64,000 bases of DNA, from NCBI GenBank assembly GCA_030656215.1, contig JAUSOD010000106.1, forward strand, positions 92,964 through 156,963, in the 5' to 3' direction. The DNA comes from Azoarcus sp. GTDB lineage: Bacteria; Pseudomonadota; Gammaproteobacteria; Burkholderiales; Rhodocyclaceae. Of this stretch, positions 21,074-28,555 are shown one piece after another. Under the pieces are notes generated by a model that made no database searches, was not told the DNA's origin, and saw only the letters and a list, made by a program, of their open reading frames with translations. The stretch's first letter is position 1; each line of letters opens with the position of its first letter. A program made the translations under genes and the position numbers.

Positions 21074-21400
21074 ATGCGAATGTCCTCAGGCACGCTTCTC
21101 GTTTCCGGCCTGCTGGTGTCAGGGCTGCTGCTTTCCGCGTCGCCGTTCGCCCACGAGGTCGAAGTGTCGAACTATCAGTTCAAGCCTGCCGAACTGCACA
21201 TCCGGGCAGGTGAAACGGTGACCTGGGTTAATCGAGAGAAGCGGGTCAGCCATTCCGTGATCTTTCTCGGAAGCGGCACCGAGTCCGAACGCTTCTTCCC
21301 GGACGAGCGCTGGTCGCGCAAGTTCGACGCGCCAGGGCGTTACCCCTACACCTGCGGCCCGCACCCCGAGATGCTCGGCGTCATCGTGGTCACCGACTGA
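21074..21400 (+). CDS. Small periplasmic cupredoxin
   Basis: The 108-residue protein has a signal peptide (about residues 1-26, ending PFAHE) and a plastocyanin-like fold (VSNYQFKPAELHIRAGETVTWVN). Type 1 copper ligands are apparent at His60, Cys94, His97 and Met100 in the loop CGPHPEM. It is short for a pseudoazurin or azurin. It may carry electrons to NirS, or may be a stress or copper carrier; location in the nir cluster favours the first. GGAG lies 8 bases before the ATG. Confidence 0.8.
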   Translation: MRMSSGTLLVSGLLVSGLLLSASPFAHEVEVSNYQFKPAELHIRAGETVTWVNREKRVSHSVIFLGSGTESERFFPDERWSRKFDAPGRYPYTCGPHPEMLGVIVVTD

Positions 21401-21416
21401 GCGCGGTCTGCGGGTA

Positions 21417-21430
21417 TTGATTCGAGTCAA
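21417..21430. promoter_or_regulatory. Crp/Fnr-family (Dnr-type) operator before nirC
   Basis: TTGAT-TCGA-GTCAA matches the same half-sites as the nirS site. It lies 16 bases after the cupredoxin stop and 62 bases before the nirC ATG, suggesting a second, internal NO-responsive promoter for the heme d1 biosynthesis genes. Confidence 0.65.
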
Positions 21431-21491
21431 GGTACCCAGCGGTCAGGTAGGGAATCCTGCTGATCAGTCGAATCACCGTGTGGATGAACCC

Positions 21492-21896
21492 ATGAAAGTG
21501 CCTCCCTTGCTCGCCCATGTGTTGGTGCTGGTTGTCGCAGCAACTGCAGCGGCCTTCGCTTCCGCCGCCGACCTCACTAATAGTTCCAACAAGGATTCCA
21601 CTGCGGTGCCTGACGGCCAGCGTGCTCGCGAACTCGTGCATCTGGTTCGCCAGGACTGCGGTTCCTGTCATGGCCTCACGCTGGCCGGCGGTCTCGGCCC
21701 CGCGCTTACGCCCGACGCGCTGGCCGACAAGCCGGCCGAAGGCCTGGTGGCGACCGTGGTGGGAGGGCGCCCCGGTACCCCGATGCCACCCTTTCGCGGC
21801 ATCGTCAGCGAGCGCGAGGCGGAGTGGATCGTGGAGCAATTGATGCGCGGGTTCCCCGCGGACGGCGGACCGGCACTTGCCGGTGGCGCCAACTGA
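21492..21896 (+). CDS. nirC: NirC-type small cytochrome c (c55X)
   Basis: The 134-residue product has a signal peptide (about residues 1-25) and a class I cytochrome c motif CGSCHGLTLAGGLGPALT, with the distal methionine in GTPMPPFRG. The size and position directly before nirF match NirC (cytochrome c55X), reported as an electron carrier for NirS or for d1 heme maturation. The frame extends upstream, but the ATG at 21492 follows the operator and begins the signal peptide. Confidence 0.8.
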   Translation: MKVPPLLAHVLVLVVAATAAAFASAADLTNSSNKDSTAVPDGQRARELVHLVRQDCGSCHGLTLAGGLGPALTPDALADKPAEGLVATVVGGRPGTPMPPFRGIVSEREAEWIVEQLMRGFPADGGPALAGGAN

Positions 21897-21915
21897 AGCA
21901 CGCTGGAGCCACAAC

Positions 21916-23130
21916 ATGTCCGATCAGAAAGTACGCCTTGCCCCGCCGCTGGTGTGGGGCATCCTGTTGCCGGTCATTATCCTGCTTCTGTCGGCCTGTG
22001 CCACGCAGCCGCCGGTGGCGGCGCTACGCGGCACCGGCGATCTGGGTGTGGTCATCGAGCGCGCCGATGGCCGGGTGCAGATCGTCGAAACCAGCGGGCG
22101 CAGCGTGCTGGCCAAGGTGGAAGGCCTGGGCGATCTGTCGCATGCCTCGGTGGTGTTCTCGCGTGATGGACGCTACGCCTTTGTGTTTGGCCGCGACGGT
22201 GGTCTGAGCAAGGTCGATCTGCTGACCGCCACCATCGTTGGGCGGGTCATGCAGGCCGGCAATGCGATCGGTGGCGCCATCTCCCAGGACGGGCGCATGG
22301 TGGTTGCACAGAATTACGCACCGGGTGGAATCAAGGCTTTCGATGCCGACACCCTCGAACTCCTGGCCGATGTCGCCGCCGAATACGGTACGGAAGGCAA
22401 GCGTTCCAAGGTGGTCGGGTTGGCCGATCTGCCCGGCAACCGCTTCGCCTACGCCCTGTTCGACGCAGACGAGATCCGGGTGACCGATCTGTCCGATCCC
22501 AAACATCCGGTCACGCAACGCTTCCCCGCCGGTCGTCAGCCCTACGACGCGCTGGTGACGCCCGATGGCCGCCACTACATTGCCGGCCTGTTCGGTGAGG
22601 ACGGCTTGGCGATGCTCGATCTGTGGCAGCCGGAGCAGGGCGTGCGCAAAATCCTCGCCGGCTATGGCAAGGGCGCCGAGCCGCTGCCGGTGTTCAAGAT
22701 GCCACACCTGCGCGGCTGGGCGGTGGCGGGTGGTCGTGCCTATCTGCCGGCGATCGGTCGCCACGAGGTGCTGGTGGTGGACACCCGCACCTGGCAGGAA
22801 GTCGCGCGCATTCCGGTCAAGAGTCAGCCGGTGTTCGTCATGGCACGGCCTGACGGACGCGAGGTGTGGGTGAACTTCGCTTTTCCTGAAAATGGCTGGG
22901 TGCAGGTGATCGATACGCTGACGCAGAAGGTGGTCGATACGCTGCAGCCAGGACGTGCCATCCTGCACATGGAGTTTGCGCCCAAGGGCGAGATGGTGTG
23001 GCTCTCGGCCCGCGATGACAACCGCGTCGTGGTGTATGACACCGCCACGCGCAAGCCGGTGGCAGGGTTCGACTCGGCAAGCCCGAGCGGCATTTTCTTC
23101 ACCAGTCGTGCCGCGCGCACCGGGTTCTGA
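21916..23130 (+). CDS. nirF: Heme d1 biosynthesis protein NirF (predicted lipoprotein)
   Basis: The 404-residue protein is built of propeller repeats resembling the d1 domain of NirS (VFSRDGRYAFVFGRDGGLSKVDLLT, SQDGRMVVAQNYAPGGIKAFD, TPDGRHYIAGLFGEDG) without a cytochrome c domain, which is the NirF plan. NirF acts in the periplasm late in heme d1 synthesis. The N-terminus has a membrane stretch followed by a lipobox LLSAC at about residues 24-28, so it is probably anchored to the membrane as a lipoprotein. It starts 19 bases after nirC. Confidence 0.92.
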   Translation: MSDQKVRLAPPLVWGILLPVIILLLSACATQPPVAALRGTGDLGVVIERADGRVQIVETSGRSVLAKVEGLGDLSHASVVFSRDGRYAFVFGRDGGLSKVDLLTATIVGRVMQAGNAIGGAISQDGRMVVAQNYAPGGIKAFDADTLELLADVAAEYGTEGKRSKVVGLADLPGNRFAYALFDADEIRVTDLSDPKHPVTQRFPAGRQPYDALVTPDGRHYIAGLFGEDGLAMLDLWQPEQGVRKILAGYGKGAEPLPVFKMPHLRGWAVAGGRAYLPAIGRHEVLVVDTRTWQEVARIPVKSQPVFVMARPDGREVWVNFAFPENGWVQVIDTLTQKVVDTLQPGRAILHMEFAPKGEMVWLSARDDNRVVVYDTATRKPVAGFDSASPSGIFFTSRAARTGF

Positions 23131-23133
23131 CCC

Positions 23134-24171
23134 ATGCCACGAGTTGCCTGTATGCCGCACATCACCGGAACTGCCGACTTTCGCCTGCTCAATGACTGGC
23201 AGCGTGATTTTCCGCTGCTGCCGCGCCCGTTTGCGCACATCGGCGAGGTGGTCGGTGCCACCGAGCAGGCCGTCATCGATGCCTATCGCGGCTGGGTCGC
23301 CGCCGGGGTGGTCAGCCGGGTCGGCGCAGTTTTCGCCCCGCGCCGGATCGGCGTCGGTGCGCTGGTGGCCCTGGCCGTGGCGCCCGAGCGTCTCGAGGCG
23401 GTGGCCGCCCGCGTGAGTGCCGAGCCCTGCGTCAACCACAACTATGAACGCGAACATGCGTTCAACCTGTGGTTCGTCGTCACCGCCCCGGATGCCGATG
23501 CGCTGACCCGCATCGTCGGCGGCATCGAGCGCGACACCGCATGCAAGGCCATCTGCCTGCCGATGGAAGAGGAGTTTCACATCGACCTCGGCTTTGACCT
23601 CACCGGGCTCGCGCGCAAGTGCCGTGTCGATGTCAGTACCCGCCATGCTGCTGCGACTGAACCGGCCTGTGCCCTTCCGGATCTCGATCGCCGGCTGTTC
23701 ACCGCCTTGCAGGGTGGGCTGCCGATCGTCCCTGCGCCGTGGGATGTGCTCGGCCGGCGGGTCGGGCTGAGCGAAGGCATGGTGCTCGAGACAGTCGAGC
23801 GCGGGCTGGCCGAAGGCCTCATCCGCCGTTTCGGCGTGGTGGTCCGTCATCATGAACTCGGTATCGGCACCAATGCGATGTGCGTATGGGATATTCCCGA
23901 TCCGCTTGCCAGCGAAGTCGGCCGGCGCCTGGCGCTGGAGCCGGCGGTCACCCTGTGCTATCGACGAAAACGTGGGGCGCCGGACTGGCACTACAACCTG
24001 TTCTGCATGATTCACGGCAGCGCGCGTGACGCGGTGCTGGCGGTTCGCGACGAGCTTGCACAACGCCTGAGGCTGGATCAGTGGCCGCACACCGTGCTGT
24101 TCAGCGGTCGGCGCTTCAAGCAGGGCGGGGCGCACTACCTGCCCATGGCGCCGGAGACGGGCAATGACTGA
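23134..24171 (+). CDS. nirDL: Siroheme decarboxylase, NirD-NirL fusion
   Basis: At 345 residues it is twice the length of a single NirD/G/H/L protein and contains two AsnC/Lrp-like modules in tandem. The first (to about residue 170) carries NHNYEREHAFNLWFVV, the signature of the D/G type. The second (from about residue 180) carries CYRRKRGAPDWHYNLFCMIHG, the L/H type. The family decarboxylates siroheme to 12,18-didecarboxysiroheme in heme d1 synthesis. The domain pairing suggests it forms an internal D-L heterodimer. It begins 3 bases after nirF and overlaps nirG by 8. Confidence 0.9.
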   Translation: MPRVACMPHITGTADFRLLNDWQRDFPLLPRPFAHIGEVVGATEQAVIDAYRGWVAAGVVSRVGAVFAPRRIGVGALVALAVAPERLEAVAARVSAEPCVNHNYEREHAFNLWFVVTAPDADALTRIVGGIERDTACKAICLPMEEEFHIDLGFDLTGLARKCRVDVSTRHAAATEPACALPDLDRRLFTALQGGLPIVPAPWDVLGRRVGLSEGMVLETVERGLAEGLIRRFGVVVRHHELGIGTNAMCVWDIPDPLASEVGRRLALEPAVTLCYRRKRGAPDWHYNLFCMIHGSARDAVLAVRDELAQRLRLDQWPHTVLFSGRRFKQGGAHYLPMAPETGND

Positions 24172-24658
24172 TGACGCCAGGTCCACCCGCCGGGGCGTGG
24201 CGGCAACACGGGCGCCGGATGAACTCGACCGCCGCCTGATCAACGCCCTGCAGGGCGACTTTCCGCTGGTCGAGCAGCCCTATGCCGCCGTTGGCGCGGC
24301 GCTTGGACTGAGCGAGGACGAGGTCATTGCCCGCCTGCAGAGCCTGCTTGATGCCCGCGTGCTCACCCGTTTCGGTCCGATGTTTCAGGTCGAGCGCATG
24401 GGCGGTGCATTCTGCCTGGCGGCGATGGCGGTGCCGGATGCGGACTGGGCACGGGTGGTGGACGCGGTGAATGCCTTTCCGGAGGTCGCGCACAATTACC
24501 GTCGCGAGCATGCCTTCAACATGTGGTTCGTGCTCGCGACCGGCAGCCCCGCGGGCATCGCCGAGGTTGCGGACCGGATCGAGTCGGTGACTGGCCTGAC
24601 GGTGCACCGCTTTCCTAAAGAACGTGAGTACTTCGTCGAGATGAAGCTGGAGGCCTGA
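24164..24658 (+). CDS. nirG: Siroheme decarboxylase subunit NirG
   Basis: The 164-residue single AsnC-like module has an N-terminal winged helix (ELDRRLINALQGDFPLVEQP...GLSEDEVIARL). It carries the D/G-type core HNYRREHAFNMWFVLATG whose histidines are implicated in siroheme binding and decarboxylation. It overlaps the stop of nirDL (ATGACTGA) and the start of nirH (TGATG), so the three are translationally coupled. The stretch before residue 18 is an Arg/Thr-rich extension. Confidence 0.9.
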   Translation: MTDDARSTRRGVAATRAPDELDRRLINALQGDFPLVEQPYAAVGAALGLSEDEVIARLQSLLDARVLTRFGPMFQVERMGGAFCLAAMAVPDADWARVVDAVNAFPEVAHNYRREHAFNMWFVLATGSPAGIAEVADRIESVTGLTVHRFPKEREYFVEMKLEA

Positions 24659-25197
24659 TGAGGGACTTACTTTCCGAATCCGCCGCGCACGGCGAGAACG
24701 AACTGGATCGGCGTCTGGTGCTGGCCACGCAGGACGGGCTGCCCCTGGTGGCGCGTCCCTACGCGGCCCTGGCCGAGCGTCTCGGCTGCACCGAGGCCCA
24801 GGTGCGCGATCGTCTGGCGGCCATGCTGGCGCGTGGTGCGATCCGCCGCATCGGGGCGGTGCCCAACCACTACGCAATCGGTTACACCGCCAACGGCATG
24901 AGCGTGTGGGACATTGACGATACCCGAATCGATGCCGTAGGCGAACTGGTGGGCGCGCTGGATTTCGTCACCCACTGCTATCGCCGTCCGCGCCAGCTGC
25001 CGGACTGGCCCTACAGCCTCTTCGCCATGGTGCATGCAGGCAGTCGCGAGGCGGCGCTGGCGCGGGTGGAGGATATCTCAGTGCTGGTGGAAGCCCGCTT
25101 TCCCGGCGCCTGTCGGGCGCACGATGTACTTTTTTCCACCGCCATCCTCAAGAAAACGGGGCTCCGTCTGATCCGAGGCGTGCAGGTGCCGGCTTGA
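24658..25197 (+). CDS. nirH: Siroheme decarboxylase subunit NirH
   Basis: The 179-residue AsnC-like module of L/H type contains ELDRRLVLATQDGLPL, AIRRIGAVPNHYAIGYTANGMSVWD and CYRRPRQLPDWPYSLFAMVHAG. It partners NirG in siroheme decarboxylation. It is the last gene of this nir segment. Its final 50 bases overlap, head to head at the 3' ends, the end of the convergent hipA gene. In better known clusters nirJ follows here; in this genome nirJ is displaced about 7.7 kb downstream. Confidence 0.9.
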   Translation: MRDLLSESAAHGENELDRRLVLATQDGLPLVARPYAALAERLGCTEAQVRDRLAAMLARGAIRRIGAVPNHYAIGYTANGMSVWDIDDTRIDAVGELVGALDFVTHCYRRPRQLPDWPYSLFAMVHAGSREAALARVEDISVLVEARFPGACRAHDVLFSTAILKKTGLRLIRGVQVPA

Positions 25198-26551
25198 TAT
25201 TGGCCTGAATATCTGCGGCGCGATGAAGCTGGCTCGCAGCATTCTGGAGCCCATTTGTGACGGATTCGAAGACTTCCATTGGGAAACCTGCCGGGAGGCG
25301 GTTTCCGACCGCTTCGATCACTGCTGGCGTCCGATCCACAAGCCTGTCGATCTCCTTGTTCATGCCGTTGGCAAATCCGCAGACCTTTGCAGTCTCGACA
25401 AAATGTCGACGCTGGATACTCACCAGTCGACGATGACGGTTCTTTCCATGCAGGCTCATTGCCATGCTGGCCTTCTTGTGGTCCAGATGGTTTGGGCCTC
25501 GACCGATTATCGGCCACGCCGATAAAACATCGTACAGAGGAGTCAGGCGGTATTTTCCTTCCGGTTGCAGAAAAATGCTGAAGTTCTTTGCGTGCCCATC
25601 CGTCGCAGCGAGCATCCAATAGGCCAACTGGGACGACATGAACGTCGCGATGTCACCCATCGCGTTGTCAGAAGTCGCGAGCAAACGAGCAATCGATGCA
25701 ATACCGGGACCGCCGTCTGCCTCGTATTTTCTGGAGCTCGGATACCCGAGCGCCTGACAGAAATCTTCTTGCGGCAAACGCAGCCAATAATCCCCGGAGC
25801 TTGCCATTTTCCGATCGAAGCGCTCCACAATCAGCGCTTTTTGCTGGCCGAAGCGTCCGATTTCACACCGGGCAACTGGAAACCCGAACTCGCGAACAAT
25901 CTCGGAGCAAAGCCATTCGTTTTCCACCGAGGTATGCATGTCCGCCTTCATGTGCCCAACGAGCCCGAGGGGCAATTTGAAGATATGCGTCGTTGGGGTC
26001 GCGCCAAGGGGTCGGCACCAATGTCCGTCATGCCAAAGGAACGCGGTTTTTTCTTGTGCCCCGGCGATGGAAATACGAAAGTTATCCTCATCTGCGAGGT
26101 GACTAAAAGCGGCACTTCCGGGAGTGACGGCCGACACCAGCCAATTCTCGACTTCCGCGTCCGTGAGCCGCTGTGCCTCGATGGCAAAGACCTTTTCCGG
26201 TGTCTTGCCATCAGGCAATAACTGCACCGCCCCCACGCAATCCCGTCCAATAGCTTCCAGAAGATCGAAGGCCTCCTGGCTATCAGTATGGAAACGCTGC
26301 TGAAGGCGGCTGCGGATCGATTGGCTATCAGGGAGCAGGTTGTCGAAGAAGAACCCAACTTCCTTGCCCTTCAACGGCTGCCCATCGAGCGGGATCGGCA
26401 GCGAAAGAGATATTGGACGGGCTTGCGGCGATGACACCCACGATTCATCGTACCGAAACTCCATTGATCCGCGCGCCGGGATGGTCCATATCCCGACAAA
26501 TTGCCCATTCATCCAGACCTTGAGCATCCTGCTGTGAGAGCGGCGTCCCAT
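25148..26551 (-). CDS. hipA: HipA-family serine/threonine kinase toxin
   Basis: The 467-residue protein has the HipA N-terminal barrel (SMEFRYDESWVSSPQARPISLSLP) and the GFFFDNLLPD segment. The kinase motifs are FRISIAGAQEKTA with HIFKLP (ATP-binding lysine region), DGHAKNFSIF (catalytic loop) and LTPLYDVLSA (metal-binding Asp). HipA kinases phosphorylate substrates such as glutamyl-tRNA synthetase and induce dormancy unless bound by HipB. ATG at 26551 sits 4 bases after the hipB stop; an upstream GTG at 26566 would overlap hipB. The last 16 codons are antisense to nirH, so the C-terminus (..PAPARLGSDGAPFS) was probably acquired at insertion. Confidence 0.85.
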   Translation of the reverse strand: MGRRSHSRMLKVWMNGQFVGIWTIPARGSMEFRYDESWVSSPQARPISLSLPIPLDGQPLKGKEVGFFFDNLLPDSQSIRSRLQQRFHTDSQEAFDLLEAIGRDCVGAVQLLPDGKTPEKVFAIEAQRLTDAEVENWLVSAVTPGSAAFSHLADEDNFRISIAGAQEKTAFLWHDGHWCRPLGATPTTHIFKLPLGLVGHMKADMHTSVENEWLCSEIVREFGFPVARCEIGRFGQQKALIVERFDRKMASSGDYWLRLPQEDFCQALGYPSSRKYEADGGPGIASIARLLATSDNAMGDIATFMSSQLAYWMLAATDGHAKNFSIFLQPEGKYRLTPLYDVLSAWPIIGRGPNHLDHKKASMAMSLHGKNRHRRLVSIQRRHFVETAKVCGFANGMNKEIDRLVDRTPAVIEAVGNRLPAGFPMEVFESVTNGLQNAASQLHRAADIQANIKPAPARLGSDGAPFS

Positions 26552-26555
26552 GGCT

Positions 26556-26801
26556 CTACCATTCACTCTTCGGTGCCGAACTGCTGTCCTTCTCGCGCAG
26601 CACGAGCTCCAGATTGAGCATGTTGGCGAGGACCAGCAAACGGTCTAGTGTCATCCGGTCGGGATGGAGTTCGAGTTCAGAAAAACGCGGCTGACTGATT
26701 CCAAGACGTTGAGCGGCCGTGGCCTGCGAAAGCTTGAGCGCTTTGCGCCGAGAAGTGAGCGCCTGCCCGACTTGGAGCGGGGTCGTAAGAAGACGTAGCA
26801 T
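26556..26801 (-). CDS. hipB: HipB-family antitoxin, XRE-type DNA-binding protein
   Basis: The 81-residue product has a helix-turn-helix (GQALTSRRKALKLSQATAAQRLGISQPRFSELE) and a C-terminal segment (LDRLLVLANMLNLELVLREKD) typical of HipB. It is expected to bind HipA and the operator upstream, repressing the pair. It precedes hipA on the same strand. Only 4 bases separate it from the chosen hipA start. Confidence 0.85.
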   Translation of the reverse strand: MLRLLTTPLQVGQALTSRRKALKLSQATAAQRLGISQPRFSELELHPDRMTLDRLLVLANMLNLELVLREKDSSSAPKSEW

Positions 26802-26911
26802 TTCAGTTCCGAAGTATCAGCATTGTCGATATGAATATGTTATCGCTATAAACAGTAAAATGAAAGTATCGTTAAAAGAAATAAGAGATAGTTAGCGGTA
26901 AAGTCGATATG
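26802..26911 (-). promoter_or_regulatory. AT-rich hipBA control region with repeated operator-like elements
   Basis: CGATA (26827-26831) and TATCG (26841-26845) form an inverted repeat with a 9-base spacer. A second TATCG occurs at 26867-26871, and GTCGATATG occurs twice (26825-26833, 26903-26911). TTAACG-N17-TTTATA on the minus strand is a possible promoter. The region is strikingly AT-rich against its surroundings. The remaining bases to 27040 show no further element. Confidence 0.45.
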
Positions 26912-27040
26912 TAGAAAGTGACGCCGATCCGGCAGCTCCGCCGGCTGGCTCGGTGGCGTCTTGCCGGGCGTGAGCGCATACTCGGCAACTTGCCGCCAAG
27001 CCTGCCCACCGGCCGCGCGGGTTCAAGACATGAGCGACAC

Positions 27041-28543
27041 ATGAACAAGATCATCGACGTGACCGAGTTGTGTCTACGCGACGCGCACCAGAGCCTGCTT
27101 GCGACGCGAATGGCGCTGGAAGACATGGTGCCGGCCTGCGCCGACCTTGACGAGGCCGGCTATTGGTCGGTTGAATGCTGGGGCGGCGCGACCTTTGACG
27201 CCTGCATCCGCTTCCTGAACGAGGATCCGTGGGCGAGGTTGCGTACCTTTCGCCAGTTGCTGCCGAAGTCGCGTCTGCAGATGCTGCTGCGTGGCCAGAA
27301 CCTGCTCGGTTATCGCCATTATGAGGATGGCGTCGTCGACCGCTTCGTGGACCGGGCGGCAGACAATGGCATGGACGTGTTCCGCATCTTCGACGCGCTC
27401 AACGACATCCGCAATATCCGCCACTCGGTCAATGCGGTGCGCCGCAATGGCAAGCATGCCCAGGGCACGATCTGCTACACGGTCAGCCCGCTGCATACCA
27501 CCGAGAACTTCATTGAAATGGCGGAACGGCTGGTCGAGCTGGGCTGCGATTCGATCTGCCTCAAGGACATGGCCGCGTTGCTCAAGCCACAGCCCGCCTA
27601 CGACATCGTCAGCGGCATCAAGGCGCGTTGTGGTGAGGGTGTCCGTGTTCACGTGCATACCCACGCCACCACCGGCGTCACCCTGGTTTCGCTGATGAAG
27701 GCGATCGAGGCCGGGGCCGACTGTGTGGACACCGCGATCAGCTCGCTCAGCCTCGGCCCGGGTCACAACCCGACCGAGAGCCTGGTCGAAATGCTCGAAG
27801 GCACCGGCTACGAAGCGCGGCTGAACAAGGCCTGCCTGCGTCGGGTCAAGAATCACTTCGCGACCATCCGGCCGCGCTACCAGGCTTTCATGTCCAATAT
27901 TCATGGTGTCGACACCGATATCTTCGACAGCCAGATTCCGGGCGGCATGATTTCCAACATGGAGAGCCAGCTCAAGCAGCAGGACGCCGAAGACCGGCTC
28001 GAGGAGGTGCTGATCGAAGTGCCCCGCGTCCGCGAGGATGCCGGTTTTCCGCCGCTGGTCACACCTTCGAGCCAGATCGTGGGTACGCAGGCGGTGTTCA
28101 ATGTGCTGATGGGGCGCTACAAGGTGGTCTCCAGCGAGTTTGCCGACCTGATGCTGGGCTATTACGGCAAGGCCCCGGGTGAGCGTGACCCGACGGTGCT
28201 GGCGCTGGCCGCCCAGCAAGCGCACAAGGAAGCCATCGAGCAGCGCCCCGCAGACTTGCTGCAACCGGAATGGGAGGTGCTGCGGGCCGCAGCCACGGCC
28301 TTGCCCGGCTGCGACGGTAGCGAAGAGGACGTGCTGACCTATGCGATGTTTCCGCCGGTGGCCCCCGGCTTTTTTGCCAGCCGCGAACTGGGGCCGAAAT
28401 ACCTCGGCGTTGATCCGAAGGCAGCCGTAGCAAAACCCGGTGCATCTGGTGCCGAGCCCTCACCCTTGCGCGCACCGGTCACTTACGACGTCAAGTTGAA
28501 CGGGCGCTCGCACCGGGTTTCGGTTACTCCGATCAGCGAATGA
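27041..28543 (+). CDS. Carboxyltransferase of the pyruvate carboxylase/OadA/transcarboxylase-5S family
   Basis: The 500-residue protein has the TIM-barrel start VTELCLRDAHQSLLATRM with metal- and substrate-binding residues, CWGGATFD, LLRGQNLLGYRHY, the FRIFDALND segment, LKDMAALLKP (carbamylated lysine region), HVHTHATTG and DTAISSLSLG. The family moves CO2 between biotin and pyruvate/oxaloacetate. The C-terminus ends with YDVKLNGRSHRVSVTP, the strand that precedes a biotinyl domain in OadA, but the biotin domain itself is missing and is supplied by a separate gene at 30411. It is the first of four genes. ATG at 27041 matches family starts; the ribosome site is weak. Confidence 0.85.
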   Translation: MNKIIDVTELCLRDAHQSLLATRMALEDMVPACADLDEAGYWSVECWGGATFDACIRFLNEDPWARLRTFRQLLPKSRLQMLLRGQNLLGYRHYEDGVVDRFVDRAADNGMDVFRIFDALNDIRNIRHSVNAVRRNGKHAQGTICYTVSPLHTTENFIEMAERLVELGCDSICLKDMAALLKPQPAYDIVSGIKARCGEGVRVHVHTHATTGVTLVSLMKAIEAGADCVDTAISSLSLGPGHNPTESLVEMLEGTGYEARLNKACLRRVKNHFATIRPRYQAFMSNIHGVDTDIFDSQIPGGMISNMESQLKQQDAEDRLEEVLIEVPRVREDAGFPPLVTPSSQIVGTQAVFNVLMGRYKVVSSEFADLMLGYYGKAPGERDPTVLALAAQQAHKEAIEQRPADLLQPEWEVLRAAATALPGCDGSEEDVLTYAMFPPVAPGFFASRELGPKYLGVDPKAAVAKPGASGAEPSPLRAPVTYDVKLNGRSHRVSVTPISE

Positions 28544-28555
28544 ACAGGTAACGCC

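Noticed and set aside
22024..24243. A 739-codon minus-strand frame across nirF and nirDL
   Set aside because: Antisense to two clear nir genes, with no domain support.
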